Positions 34,401 through 44,014 of a stretch of 64,000 nt of DNA are shown here, piece after piece. The number at the start of each line of letters is the position of its first letter. The stretch's first letter is position 1. The stretch is taken from positions 62,001 through 126,000 of the forward strand of contig NZ_AEYF01000045.1 of assembly GCF_000292525.1 (NCBI RefSeq), read 5' to 3'. The notes beneath the pieces were generated by a model, which had not been told where the DNA came from, did not search any database, and saw only the letters and a program-made list of their open reading frames with translations. The position numbers and the translations under genes are program-made. This stretch comes from Rhizobium sp. CCGE 510. Its GTDB lineage: Bacteria; Pseudomonadota; Alphaproteobacteria; Rhizobiales; Rhizobiaceae.

Positions 34401-35585
34401 ATGCATCTTTCCATGTGGACTTACCCCTGGGATATCCAGGACCAGGGGCTCGACGCGATTGCCGCCGAGCTTCGCGGCCGGGCCGGCCTCAACACGATCA
34501 GCATGGCGACCTCCTATCATGCCGGCCGCTTCCTGCAGCCGCGCAGCCCGCAGCAGAAGGCCTATTTTCCCGAGGACGGGACGGTCTATTTCCGGCCGGA
34601 TGAAAGCCTGTGGCAGGACAAGGTGATCCGGCCGCTGATGGCGGGGAATGTCACCGAGCGCGGCGACATGCTGGATGCACTCGTCAGTGAGCGTGAGACG
34701 ACGGGTCTCAAGGTCTCCTGCTGGACGGTCTGCCTCCACAATAGCCGCCTCGGCATGCTGCACCCCGAGCACGTGACGCGCAACGCCTACGGTAATCCCA
34801 ACTACTACAATCTTTGCCCCTCCAGCCCTGCGGCGCGGGCGTATGCCGTCACGCTTGTCCGCGACATCACGGTGAACTACCGGCCTGATATGGTGGAGTT
34901 GGAAAGCCCGAACTTCATGGGCTTCGCGCATGAATACCATCACGAGAAGGACGGTGTCGGCCTGAACGTTGAAGACGATTTCCTGCTGTCTCTCTGCTTC
35001 TGCGAGCATTGCACGGCGCGCGCCGCCAAGGCGAGCGTGCCGATTGAAGGCGCGCGCAAGTTGGTGGCGCGCTTCATCGCGGAACTCTGCGAAAGGGCTG
35101 TGCCGGAACGGCAGTTCCCGGATTTCCCGGCGGCCGGCATCGATGCCTTCCGCGATTATCCCGATCTGCATGCCTATCTCTCATGGCGCAGCGAACCGGT
35201 GACCAGCCTGATCGGCGAGATCAAGGCGGCAGCCGATCCGGCGACACGCATCGTGCTCATCGACCTGAAGGACGGCTGGCTCGGCGGCGTCGATCTCGCA
35301 GCCGTCGGCAAGCTCTGCGACGGGGCGATCCTCTGCTGCTACGACATGGCGCCGGATGCAATTGGCGATGTCATCCGCACCGGCCGGGCAGCCGTTGGAT
35401 CGGAAAAGTTCCTCGGGGTCGGCTTGCGCGTCTTCTATCCCGAGGTCGGCGAGCCCGCGATCCTTTCGGCCCGCGCCAAGGCGGCCGTCGATGCCGGCGC
35501 CGACGGCGTGAACTTCTACAATTACGGCCTCATCCCGGCAAAGCGTCTCGACTGGGTCAAGGCGGCGGTTGACGCGATCATCTAA
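34401..35585 (+). CDS. TIM-barrel hypothetical protein (putative glycoside hydrolase-like)
   Basis: 394 aa soluble protein beginning MHLSMWTYPWDIQDQGLDAI. Features include ISMATSYHAGRF, LKVSCWTVCLHNS, NPNYYNLCPSSPAARAY, MVELESPNFMGFAHEYHHEK and a CxxC pair (CFCEHC), with repeated beta/alpha units ending in ADGVNFYNYGLIP. This looks like a barrel similar to putative glycoside hydrolases. The exact reaction is unknown. It follows the RraA-like gene by 100 bases and may be in the same or a separately controlled unit. Confidence 0.75.
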   Translation: MHLSMWTYPWDIQDQGLDAIAAELRGRAGLNTISMATSYHAGRFLQPRSPQQKAYFPEDGTVYFRPDESLWQDKVIRPLMAGNVTERGDMLDALVSERETTGLKVSCWTVCLHNSRLGMLHPEHVTRNAYGNPNYYNLCPSSPAARAYAVTLVRDITVNYRPDMVELESPNFMGFAHEYHHEKDGVGLNVEDDFLLSLCFCEHCTARAAKASVPIEGARKLVARFIAELCERAVPERQFPDFPAAGIDAFRDYPDLHAYLSWRSEPVTSLIGEIKAAADPATRIVLIDLKDGWLGGVDLAAVGKLCDGAILCCYDMAPDAIGDVIRTGRAAVGSEKFLGVGLRVFYPEVGEPAILSARAKAAVDAGADGVNFYNYGLIPAKRLDWVKAAVDAII

Positions 35586-35612
35586 GCTGCGCCTCGGCCT
35601 GGTGCGGAGGAG

Positions 35613-36626
35613 TCAGGATGCGACGGGTTCGGCGACCTGGATCAGGCAATCGCCGGCCTGGCTGTCGCAGTGCAATCGGTGGGAAATGACGATGCCGCCC
35701 TCAGCGAAGTGCAGCTCTTCTTCCGGCTGCTCAAGGCGTTCCAGGTCATGATACCATCCGGCCAGATCACCGGCAGAAACGATGGCTCCAAGTGTGACGG
35801 CTGGCTCGAACCAGCCTCTGCGGTTGGCATAGATGCCCTGGCTGTGGCGCGACAGCGAAAGAAGCTGCAACGGCCCCGGTTCGGCGAGGGTCGCTCGCGA
35901 CAGAATCGGGTGTTCGACGATGCCGAGCGTTACCAGCAGCCGGTCGATCGCCGCCGCGGTGAAGGCCATCGTCGCAGGCGTCACGGTTCCGCCGCCGCCA
36001 AATTCACCGGAAAGACCGACGATTCCGGCCCGTGCAGCAGCACCCATCGATGTCGGCGCGGTCGGTCCGTTGTCGGCGATGAAGGCATGTGAGGCGCCCA
36101 TCGCCCGCATCAGCGAGACGGACCGCTCGAAGCCGGCGGCATCGGCCTGCCGCTCGATCAGCGTGCAGGGCAAATGCGCCATCGACGTGCCGCCCGAATG
36201 CAGGTCGAGCATGACGTCGTGACGCGGAAAGAGTTCGTGTTCGAGGAAATGCGCCAGTCGCGCTGTCGGCAACCCCATATGATCGCCGGGAAAGGCCCGG
36301 TTGAGGTTGCCGCCGTCGAAGGGCGAGCAGCGTTTGGCCGCCATCACCGCCGGCAGGTTCGCCATCGGCAGGATGGTGACGGCACCGCGGATCTCAGTGA
36401 CCTCAAGCAAGCGTATCAGCCGACAGAGCTGCAGTTCACCCTCGTATTCGTCGCCATGATTGCCGGCCAGCAGCAGCAAGGACGGTCCCTCGCCATTTTT
36501 GAGGCGAAGGATCGGGATGCGGATCTGATAATAGGGCGAACGATCGATCGAATAGGGAATGGCGAGATGGCCGGCCTGCCGGCCCTCGCGCGAAAAGTCG
36601 ATCGGATTGACGAGGCCGCTGTGCAT
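35613..36626 (-). CDS. Succinylglutamate desuccinylase/aspartoacylase-family deacylase
   Basis: 337 aa zinc carboxypeptidase-like (M14) hydrolase. AGNHGDEYEGE supplies the zinc-binding His and Glu, and MLDLHSGG the second His. The family removes acyl groups from N-acylated amino acids; N-acetyl-diaminobutyrate deacetylase (DoeB) is a similar type. It is the last gene of an eight-gene operon, 31 bases after the RidA-like gene, so it probably works on the imported compound or a derivative. Confidence 0.85.
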   Translation of the reverse strand: MHSGLVNPIDFSREGRQAGHLAIPYSIDRSPYYQIRIPILRLKNGEGPSLLLLAGNHGDEYEGELQLCRLIRLLEVTEIRGAVTILPMANLPAVMAAKRCSPFDGGNLNRAFPGDHMGLPTARLAHFLEHELFPRHDVMLDLHSGGTSMAHLPCTLIERQADAAGFERSVSLMRAMGASHAFIADNGPTAPTSMGAAARAGIVGLSGEFGGGGTVTPATMAFTAAAIDRLLVTLGIVEHPILSRATLAEPGPLQLLSLSRHSQGIYANRRGWFEPAVTLGAIVSAGDLAGWYHDLERLEQPEEELHFAEGGIVISHRLHCDSQAGDCLIQVAEPVAS

Positions 36627-36657
36627 GATCTCTCCAGTGCGGGCGGTTGCCGTGCAA

Positions 36658-37002
36658 TTATAGCGCCGCGACCGCGGTCATTTCGACGCGCAGATCCGGA
36701 TCGGCGAGACGCGCCTCGACGCAGGCGCGGGCCGGCGGGTTTTCGATGTCGATCCAGCTGTCATAGATGCCGTTCATCGCCTCGAAATCGGTGATCGCCG
36801 GCAGGAAGACGTTGACGGCGAGGAGACGAGAGCGGTCGATACCGGCTTCCTTCAAAAGGGCGTCGATCTTGCCGAGCACGTCGCGCGTCTGCCCCTCGAT
36901 ATCAGCCTTGCGATTTTCCGCGACCTGGCCGGCAATATAGACGAGACCGCCATAGCTGACGGCTTGGCTCATGCGCGAACCTTTCTGGTAACGCTGGATC
37001 AT
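36658..37002 (-). CDS. RidA-family enamine/imine deaminase
   Basis: 114 aa. AVSYGGLVYIAGQVAENR, IEGQTRDVLGKIDALLKEAGIDRSRLL and the C-terminal PPARACVEARLADPDLRVEMTAVAAL are the RidA/YjgF signature, with the Arg of ARAC(V) that holds the substrate carboxylate. It hydrolyses reactive imines released by PLP enzymes, which fits the PLP-type enzyme encoded immediately upstream. Confidence 0.92.
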   Translation of the reverse strand: MIQRYQKGSRMSQAVSYGGLVYIAGQVAENRKADIEGQTRDVLGKIDALLKEAGIDRSRLLAVNVFLPAITDFEAMNGIYDSWIDIENPPARACVEARLADPDLRVEMTAVAAL

Positions 37003-37035
37003 GGAGGTTTCCTTTTCTTGGCTTTGCAGGAGGAT

Positions 37036-38346
37036 TCAGCCGAAGCTGGTCAGATAGGCCGCCGTCACCGAATGGTCGGGGTCGAGGCCATAGAGGATTG
37101 CATGCCGGTCAAGGCAGGTGCAGGGATGCGAGATGCCGAACTCGATGACGTCGCCGACCGCGACATCACTGCCATCGGCAAGGATCATGAAGGCGTGCTG
37201 ATCGTTGAGACGGAAAACTCTCGCGCCTTCGAGATCGGTGAGGCGCGCGCCGTTGCGATAGAGCCCCAGCGGCCGCGGCAAGTCCTGGTCCATCGCCACG
37301 TCGCGCATGCCCATGCCGGAGATGGCAAGCTGCGGCTCCGGCCGCGACAGGACCTCGGCCCAGACGCGCAGCGCCGGACGGAAACCGGCCGCCGCCGAAA
37401 CCGTCTCGCCGCCGATACGCAAGCCGCCGCGCGCATCGAGACCGGCAAGGCCGCGCTCGTAGACGCCGTGATCGTGGAAGAAGATCGCACCGCTGCGCAG
37501 CACCAGCCGGCAGGCGGGATCGGCTGCGACGGCGGCTGAAAGCCGGGCCACCACGATGTCGAAAAACACCGAGCCGCCTGATGTGACGAGAAGCGGCCGC
37601 TCCTTGCCGATGCGGGCGCGTATCTTTGGCAGGAAATCTGATGTCATCGCCATCAGCGCGTCGATGCGCAGCATCGTCTCGTCCGCATTAGCGGTCGCGG
37701 CTGCGCCCTCATAGGCGGCGATGCCGGTCAGCCGGAAGGCGTGCGTCTCCACGGCCAGGATCGCATCGAGGATTGCGGTCGCGGCTTCAACGCTGCGGAG
37801 ACCGGCGCGGCCGGCGCCGAATTCCACCAGCAGGCCGAGAGGCGGCAGATCCGCGCGTTCCAGCCAGGCGGAGCGAAGCGCCTCGACGAGCGCTGTCGAA
37901 TCCACGAAGATATGGAACTCCGCATCGGGATAATGGCCGAGCAGGGCCGCAAGCCGGCGGGCGGCGGCGGCCCCGCCGATCTCGTTGGCGAGGATCAGCC
38001 GGCGCTGTCCCGCCTTGAGCAGCACGGCCGCCTGACGGATGTCGGCGACCGTCGTGCCCCAGGCGCCTGCCGAAAGAAGCGCGTCCGCCAGCGCCGTCGA
38101 CATCGGGGTCTTGGCGTGCGGCGCGATGTCGGCGCTATGGCTTTTCACATAGGCCATCATCAGTTCGACATTGCCGGCGAAGGCCCGGCGGTCGAGCGAG
38201 ATCAGCGGCAGGGCCATCCTGCCGTCATAGGGCTTCCATCCCTGCATTCCCACTGCCGCAGGTGAAAGCGGCGGATGGCCCGGCGGAAAGCCGCGCACCC
38301 GGTCGTCGATCAGGACGTTTTCCGTCGCGGCATGAAGATCAGACAT
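37036..38346 (-). CDS. D-threonine aldolase/D-amino-acid deaminase-like PLP enzyme
   Basis: 436 aa, alanine-racemase-type barrel. The PLP lysine is K79 in IAPHAKTPMS. The C-terminal HPCTCLDRH motif corresponds to the metal-binding His/Cys of D-threonine aldolase and D-serine dehydratase. Such enzymes cleave D-3-hydroxy amino acids or deaminate D-amino acids. The ATG at 38346 overlaps the upstream amidohydrolase by eight bases, so the longer frame is rejected. The neighbouring RidA would hydrolyse its imine product. Confidence 0.88.
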   Translation of the reverse strand: MSDLHAATENVLIDDRVRGFPPGHPPLSPAAVGMQGWKPYDGRMALPLISLDRRAFAGNVELMMAYVKSHSADIAPHAKTPMSTALADALLSAGAWGTTVADIRQAAVLLKAGQRRLILANEIGGAAAARRLAALLGHYPDAEFHIFVDSTALVEALRSAWLERADLPPLGLLVEFGAGRAGLRSVEAATAILDAILAVETHAFRLTGIAAYEGAAATANADETMLRIDALMAMTSDFLPKIRARIGKERPLLVTSGGSVFFDIVVARLSAAVAADPACRLVLRSGAIFFHDHGVYERGLAGLDARGGLRIGGETVSAAAGFRPALRVWAEVLSRPEPQLAISGMGMRDVAMDQDLPRPLGLYRNGARLTDLEGARVFRLNDQHAFMILADGSDVAVGDVIEFGISHPCTCLDRHAILYGLDPDHSVTAAYLTSFG

Positions 38347-39295
38347 GGCGGCCTCTCCCAATCTCGACCGGATCGGCCAAACCAAGGCGATAGGTGTCGT
38401 TGGCGGTGGCAAAGAACAAAACTCGCTGCTCATCGTAAGAAAGCTCGGCGGCGACCGTGCGGAAAACCTGATAGACCTCGTCGAATGAGGCGTGCAGGCC
38501 GGCGACCGGAAAGTCGCTGGCGAACATCGAACGTTCAGGGCCAAAACAATCGAGGCAATGCCCGATCACCGGCCGCAGGCTTTCGAGCGTCCAGTCATTG
38601 TCGTAGGCGACGAGGTCGGAAATCTTTAACCGCACGTTCGGCTCTTTGCCGAGCGCTCGCAGGCCGCGGCGCCAAACCGCCATGCCGTCCTCCGATCGGT
38701 CGGCGGGGCTGCCGCCGTGGTTGAGCACGAAAAGCGTTTGCGGAAGATCGCGCACCAGGTCCAGCGCCTCCGCCATCTGCCAGGGATAGAGCATCAGGTC
38801 GAAGACCAGCCCGAGCCGCGCAACCTCAGCCAGCCCCGCCCGCCAGGCGGCATCGACCATGAGATCCGGACGCGGCGCAAAACGCTTCGCCGCATCGGGA
38901 TGCCAGCTCAGAATATCGCGGATACCGACGACGTTGGGATTTTCCGCCTCCGCTTCGAGCAGACGCACGGCGTCCGGCCCGTCGAGGGGAACCCGCGCGA
39001 TATAACGGTGCGCCACAGCGGAGCTACGGTCGAGACCCTCCAGCCAGCGGCTCTCTTCCAGCGGATGCGCATCGGACCAGCCGGCTTCCACATGCACCGT
39101 CGCAACGATGTTCTGGCGCGCGGCGTCGGCGCGATAATCGTCGATGCCATAGTCGCGCAGGATCGGTGCAAGCTTTCCGAAAACCATCTCCTCGCTGGTC
39201 TCCCACGCCTTCTGGAGCCAGGGGTGGCGCTGCAGGCTGAGGTCCCAAAGATGGTGATGCGGGTCGATCACCGGCCCATCGTAGCGCTCCGTCAT
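38339..39295 (-). CDS. Amidohydrolase family protein (COG3618, fuconolactonase-like)
   Basis: 318 aa metal-dependent TIM-barrel hydrolase. VIDPHHHLWDL is the metal-binding HxH, FVLNHGG the later His, and MFASDFPV the catalytic Asp. Family members open sugar lactones or decarboxylate/hydrolyse aromatic acids. Coupled to the preceding permease (four-base overlap at 39292) and to the PLP enzyme, suggesting a lactone or amide ring in the substrate (inference). Confidence 0.88.
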   Translation of the reverse strand: MTERYDGPVIDPHHHLWDLSLQRHPWLQKAWETSEEMVFGKLAPILRDYGIDDYRADAARQNIVATVHVEAGWSDAHPLEESRWLEGLDRSSAVAHRYIARVPLDGPDAVRLLEAEAENPNVVGIRDILSWHPDAAKRFAPRPDLMVDAAWRAGLAEVARLGLVFDLMLYPWQMAEALDLVRDLPQTLFVLNHGGSPADRSEDGMAVWRRGLRALGKEPNVRLKISDLVAYDNDWTLESLRPVIGHCLDCFGPERSMFASDFPVAGLHASFDEVYQVFRTVAAELSYDEQRVLFFATANDTYRLGLADPVEIGRGRHV

Positions 39296-40233
39296 CTGCG
39301 CGCCTCACGGCCGGACACCAGCAGGAGGGCGAGGATCAGCGTGCCGAACATGATCGACCGCCAGCCGGGGGAAGCGTTGACGACGGTGATCAGCGCCGTC
39401 GTGGTGACGAGCAGGATCGCCCCCGGTATCGTCCCGGCATAGGTGCCGCGGCCGCCGAGGATGGAGGTGCCTCCGAGCACGACGGCGGCGATCGAGGTCA
39501 GCAGATAGGGATCGCCGATGCCGACATAACCTTGCCGGTTCATGCCGAGCACGAGAATGCCGGCAAGCCCGGCGAAAAAGCCGGACAGCGTGTGAACGAT
39601 CAGCGTGTTGCGGGTGACGCTGACGCCGGAAAGCCGGGCCGCCAGCGGATTTGCCCCAAGCGCCAGAAACCGTGCGCCGATCGGCATACGATGGACGAGC
39701 AGCAGCACCACGACCGAGACGGCGAGCCACAGCAGGATGCCCGAGGGAATGCCCAGCGGCCGCGCCTGCCCGAGCAGAATGACCGCCGGATTGCTGACGG
39801 TGACGGCGCTGCCGCCGGCGACGATGACGAGCAGCCCCTGCAGGAAGGTCGCCATTGCAAGCGTCATGATGATCGGTGGCACGCGAAGATAGGCGGCCCC
39901 CGCACCATTCAGCAGGCCGATGCCGGTGGCGATGGCAAGGGCCGCGGCGATGCCCGCGAGGCCGGTCGGGTCCCAGGCGGGCGAAATCAGCGGCAGCAGG
40001 ATCGCCGTGACGGTGATGACTGCCCCGACCGAAAGATCGATGCCGCCCATCAGGATGACGAGCGTCTGGCCGGCAGCGACAATGCCGATCACCGCGGCGA
40101 GCTCCAGCAGATAACGCAGATGGCCGTAGGCGCCGAAACCACGCAACGAGACGCTTGCAACGATCCAGACGAGCGCGACCAGTAGCACGGTCAGTAGTGG
40201 TGGATTGCGGAACGCGGACCTGATGATGTTCAT
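39292..40233 (-). CDS. Ribose-type (CUT2) ABC transporter permease 2
   Basis: 313 aa with eight to ten hydrophobic segments, RbsC family: GQTLVILMGGIDLSVGAVI and the late GGTSILGGRGTYAGTIPGA. ATG at 40233 follows GGAGGG and overlaps the previous stop. Confidence 0.92.
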   Translation of the reverse strand: MNIIRSAFRNPPLLTVLLVALVWIVASVSLRGFGAYGHLRYLLELAAVIGIVAAGQTLVILMGGIDLSVGAVITVTAILLPLISPAWDPTGLAGIAAALAIATGIGLLNGAGAAYLRVPPIIMTLAMATFLQGLLVIVAGGSAVTVSNPAVILLGQARPLGIPSGILLWLAVSVVVLLLVHRMPIGARFLALGANPLAARLSGVSVTRNTLIVHTLSGFFAGLAGILVLGMNRQGYVGIGDPYLLTSIAAVVLGGTSILGGRGTYAGTIPGAILLVTTTALITVVNASPGWRSIMFGTLILALLLVSGREARR

Positions 40234-41192
40234 CGCCTTGCCCTCCAAGCCCCAAGAAGTTCCGGAACGGCGACCGCACCGACGATGATCAAGCCTTGCG
40301 CGACATATTGCGCCACCGGCGGGAAGCCCAGGAAAAACATTACGTTGATCATCACCGAGAGCAGCAGGCTGCCGCAGATCGCGCCGCGCATCGTGCCCTT
40401 GCCGCCGAGGAAACCGACGCCGCCCAGCACGGCGGCGGCAATCGAGTTCAGCGTAAAGGGCGTGCCGATAACGGGATCACCCGACCCGGTCTGCGCGGCG
40501 ACGAAGAGACCGGTCAACGCGGCAAGAAGACCGGATAGCGCGAAGGCTGCGACCTTCACCCGTTCGACCGGAACACCGGAACGAAATGCGCCGACCGGGT
40601 TGTCGCCGGCCGCATAGATGCCGAGGCCGAGCGGCGTTGCGAGAAAGGCTTTCCAGAGCATGAGGATGACGACCAACAGCAGGAAGGCAATGGGCGTATG
40701 ACCGGCCAGCACCGTCGACAGCCAATCGGGAATGAAGCCACCCGGCCGCGGCAGCAAGATGAGCGCGACGCCGCCGATGATGAAGGAGCCGGCCAGTGTG
40801 ACGATGATCGCCGGCAATCTCAGATGTGTCACGATGGCGCCGGTGACGGCGCCGATCGAAAGGCCGGCGACGGCGACGGCGATGATGCCGCCGGGCACGC
40901 CGAGTACCCCTTCCATCGTCGTCGCGGCGATCACCGCGCCAAGGCTGACGAGCGGCCCGATCGCCAGTGTGATGCCGCCGTTCAGCATCAGCAGCGCCTG
41001 CGCCATGGTGACCAGCGCGAGCGGAAACCAGTTCTGCGTGAACTTCGAAAAGCCGCCGATGGAAAGGATGCCGGGAAAGAGCACCACATAGAGGATGAGA
41101 AAGGCAGCGACGACCAGATAGAGGCCGGCGAGACCGCGGTTGCGGCGGAGTTGGATCGAGCCGTAGAGTCGGGATGCCGAAATTGTGCTCAT
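40230..41192 (-). CDS. Ribose-type (CUT2) ABC transporter permease 1
   Basis: 320 aa, RbsC family. MLNGGITLAIGPLVSLGAVIA and AAAVLGGVGFLGGKGTMRGAICG are characteristic. CUT2 systems are often homodimeric; two different permease genes suggest a heterodimer. It overlaps the ATPase stop by four bases. Confidence 0.92.
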   Translation of the reverse strand: MSTISASRLYGSIQLRRNRGLAGLYLVVAAFLILYVVLFPGILSIGGFSKFTQNWFPLALVTMAQALLMLNGGITLAIGPLVSLGAVIAATTMEGVLGVPGGIIAVAVAGLSIGAVTGAIVTHLRLPAIIVTLAGSFIIGGVALILLPRPGGFIPDWLSTVLAGHTPIAFLLLVVILMLWKAFLATPLGLGIYAAGDNPVGAFRSGVPVERVKVAAFALSGLLAALTGLFVAAQTGSGDPVIGTPFTLNSIAAAVLGGVGFLGGKGTMRGAICGSLLLSVMINVMFFLGFPPVAQYVAQGLIIVGAVAVPELLGAWRARR

Positions 41193-42703
41193 GCCGCCTC
41201 TCCCTGCGTCGTGGTCGCAACGCCCATGGCGGCGCCGACGATCGCTCCTTCGCTGATCCGATCTTTCGACAGCGTCGCCGCGACGCGCCCCTCGCGCAGA
41301 ACCACGACGCGGTCGCAGAGATGCACGAGCTCCGGCGTATCGGAACTGGCCAGAATGACGAGCCGCCCCTCGGCGGCGAAGGCGCGCAGCATCAGGTAGA
41401 TCTCACGCTTGGTCTCGATGTCGACGCCGCGCGTCGGATCGTTGAGGAGCAGTACGGACGGATCGAGCGGCAGCCATTTCGCCAGCGCCACCTTCTGCTG
41501 GTTGCCGCCGGAAAGCGCCTGCACTGGCCGAGCCGCATCACCCTTGATCGTCAGCCGGCGCGCGAGATCGGCAACCAGGCCGTTTTCCGCCTTCGGGTCG
41601 CGCAGCCCATTGCGGGTAAGCCGCCCGAGCGAGGGCAGGATGAGATTGGAGGCGATCGAATGCGGCAGCACCAGTCCCTCATGCTTGCGGTCGGCCGGGA
41701 CGTAGACGATGCCGGCCGCATTCGCCGCGCCGACATGGGCGGGCAGGTGGGGTTTGCCCGCGACCTCGGCCCGCGCCGCCGAGGCCGGAATCGCGCCATA
41801 GAGGCCGAGCAGCAGATCCTCCTGGCCCTGCCCGACGAGCCCGCCGATGCCGACGATCTCGCCGGCGCGGGCGGAAAAACCGATATCACGCACGATGCCG
41901 GCGGAAAAACCTTCGACGCTGATGCGTACCACGCCGGGTGCCGCGACTGGGCGCGGCGGAAACAGGTCGCCGGTCTCGCGGCCGACCATCAGGCGCACCA
42001 GGCCCTCGCCGTCGATGCCGGACAGCGACTGGTCCGCCGTGACGCCGCCATCCTTCAGCACGGTGACATGCGAGCAGAGCGCCTGCACCTCGTTGAGGCG
42101 GTGGGAAATATAGAGAAGTGCGGTGCCGCGGCCTTTGAGCGTCTCGATCAGCCTGGCAAGGATGCCGGCTTCGTGCGCGGAAAGCGATGAGGTCGGTTCG
42201 TCCAGGATAAGCACACGCGGCTTGCGGAACAGCGCCTTGGCGATCTCCACCATCTGGCGGCGGCCAAGTGCCAGGTCGGCAACCGGCATGTCGAGCGGCT
42301 CGGTGAGCCCGACCATGTCGCAGACTTCCTGCACGCCGCGATGCAGCGCTGCGTAATCGATCAGACCGAACCGGCGCGGAAAGGCGCCGGTCCCGATGTT
42401 TTCGGCAATCGACAGGCTGGCCGTCAGGCTCAGCTCCTGCTGAACGACGGCAATGCCAGCCGCGCGCGCCGCCGCTGGGCTGAAGCGCCCGACCGGCCCG
42501 CCGCCGACGAGGATGGACCCGCTATCCGGCTGGAGGGAGCCGGACAGAAGGTTGATCAACGTCGACTTGCCGGCGCCGTTTTCACCGAGCAGGGCGTGAA
42601 CCCTGCCCGGCACAAGGGCGATGTCGACGCCCTTCAAAACGGGATTGCCGAAAAATCCCTTGAACACCTGCCGGGCTTCCAGCAGGGGTCTTTCTTCCGT
42701 CAT
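41189..42703 (-). CDS. Ribose-type (CUT2) ABC transporter ATP-binding protein
   Basis: 504 aa with two ABC domains in tandem as in RbsA. The first has an intact Walker A (GENGAGKSTLI) and Walker B (LILDEPTSSLSAHE); the second carries LSGGNQQKVALAKWL and VLLLNDPTRGVDIETK, but its Walker A region (GIGGLVGQGQEDLL) is degenerate, as usual in this family. Energises the two permeases. Confidence 0.93.
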   Translation of the reverse strand: MTEERPLLEARQVFKGFFGNPVLKGVDIALVPGRVHALLGENGAGKSTLINLLSGSLQPDSGSILVGGGPVGRFSPAAARAAGIAVVQQELSLTASLSIAENIGTGAFPRRFGLIDYAALHRGVQEVCDMVGLTEPLDMPVADLALGRRQMVEIAKALFRKPRVLILDEPTSSLSAHEAGILARLIETLKGRGTALLYISHRLNEVQALCSHVTVLKDGGVTADQSLSGIDGEGLVRLMVGRETGDLFPPRPVAAPGVVRISVEGFSAGIVRDIGFSARAGEIVGIGGLVGQGQEDLLLGLYGAIPASAARAEVAGKPHLPAHVGAANAAGIVYVPADRKHEGLVLPHSIASNLILPSLGRLTRNGLRDPKAENGLVADLARRLTIKGDAARPVQALSGGNQQKVALAKWLPLDPSVLLLNDPTRGVDIETKREIYLMLRAFAAEGRLVILASSDTPELVHLCDRVVVLREGRVAATLSKDRISEGAIVGAAMGVATTTQGEAA

Positions 42704-42724
42704 GACGGTTTCCTCGGCTCAGGA

Positions 42725-43792
42725 TTACTTGGCAAGCAGCTTGTCGAAGAGCGCCTGGTCATAATCCGAGTAGATATAGCCGTCAGCTGGGAACTTGTCG
42801 GCCCGTGCGAGGTAGCCCCCGATCGTGCTGTCGTCGATGACAGGCAGCGGCACCTTGACGAAAGCCGGCACGTCCTTGCCTTGCAGCGCCTGCACCGCGG
42901 TGTAGACGGAAAGCGCGCCAAGCCAGTTCGGCTGCATGGTCGCCCAGCCCTTCAGGCCCTTTTCCTTCCAGAGTTCCAGGAACTGCCTGGCGTTTTCGCC
43001 TGTCGTCGGCACCTGATCGCGGCCCTGGCGCTCGAAAGCGAGGACCGAGCCGGCCGACAGCGCGCCACCGAGCGACAGCACGCCATCGATTTCCGGATTG
43101 GCGAAGAGCAGGCTGGTCATCGCTTCCTGTGCCGGCGCGACGTTATATTCCGTATTTGTCTCGGTGATTACCTTAAGACCCGGGTTGGCATCGAGCACCG
43201 GCTGGGCGCCCTTGCGGCGGTCGTCGCTCACCGAAATGCCGGCCGGGCCGTTCATGATGATGATATTGCCCTTGCCGCCGAGCTGGCTGACCATCCACTT
43301 GGCTGCGGTCGCGCCCCATTCACTGGAGTCGGTATTGATCTTGGCGGTTACCTTGTCGGTATTGACCAGGCTGTCGAAGTTGACGATGGCGATACCCTTG
43401 TCGCAGGCATCCGATATGACGCGGTCGAGCGCATTGGAGGAGCCGGCGATGACGACGATGGCGTCGACATTGGCGTCGATCATCGACTGGATATGCTGGA
43501 TCTGCGTCTGGGCATTGCCCTGCGCGTCGGTGATCATCAGGTTCTTGACGAGGCCTGCCTTCTTCAGTTCCTCCACCTCTGCCGTGATGGTGCCTTCGGT
43601 CTGTTTCATCCAGGTCGGCACCGAGTAGATGTTCGCCCAGCCGATCGTATAGGGCGCCTTCCGGTCACCCTTGATGCAATTGGCAGCGGCCGAGGCCGTG
43701 CCGGAAAAGACGAGGAGGGCGGCTGCGGCCGCAGCGCCTGCGAGAAGGCGGCGGCGCAGCGGTGCGGAAATGCTGTTTTCAAAATTCTTCAT
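42725..43792 (-). CDS. Ribose-type (CUT2) ABC transporter substrate-binding protein
   Basis: 355 aa periplasmic protein. The signal peptide has a twin arginine-like basic N-region followed by LLAGAAAAAALLVFSGTASA. The two-lobe RbsB fold is seen in SMIDANVDAIVVIAGSSNALDRVI and IAIVNFDSLV. The first gene of the operon. ATG at 43792 starts the signal sequence. Confidence 0.92.
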   Translation of the reverse strand: MKNFENSISAPLRRRLLAGAAAAAALLVFSGTASAAANCIKGDRKAPYTIGWANIYSVPTWMKQTEGTITAEVEELKKAGLVKNLMITDAQGNAQTQIQHIQSMIDANVDAIVVIAGSSNALDRVISDACDKGIAIVNFDSLVNTDKVTAKINTDSSEWGATAAKWMVSQLGGKGNIIIMNGPAGISVSDDRRKGAQPVLDANPGLKVITETNTEYNVAPAQEAMTSLLFANPEIDGVLSLGGALSAGSVLAFERQGRDQVPTTGENARQFLELWKEKGLKGWATMQPNWLGALSVYTAVQALQGKDVPAFVKVPLPVIDDSTIGGYLARADKFPADGYIYSDYDQALFDKLLAK

Positions 43793-43924
43793 GTCGATCC
43801 CCTTTTTTGTGCGGCAGCCTTGACGGCTCGCCATCTACGTCCAATATATCGTACATGTGATCTGTATACCGGACGACGCGATCTTATGCCGAATTTTTCA
43901 CCCCGCAAGGGGGGAAGGAAAATT

Positions 43925-43942
43925 TCATTCGCGATTGAATGA
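43925..43942. promoter_or_regulatory. Inverted repeat, candidate IclR-family operator
   Basis: TCATTC-GCGATT-GAATGA is a perfect six-base-arm inverted repeat between the binding-protein gene (start 43792) and the IclR regulator (start 44015). A role as operator is inferred from position only. Confidence 0.35.
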
Positions 43943-44014
43943 CGGCATGAATTGACAGATACGGCGGACGGCTTGAAAAGCTTGGGCCTGATAAAAGCGG
44001 GCCGATAAACAGGG

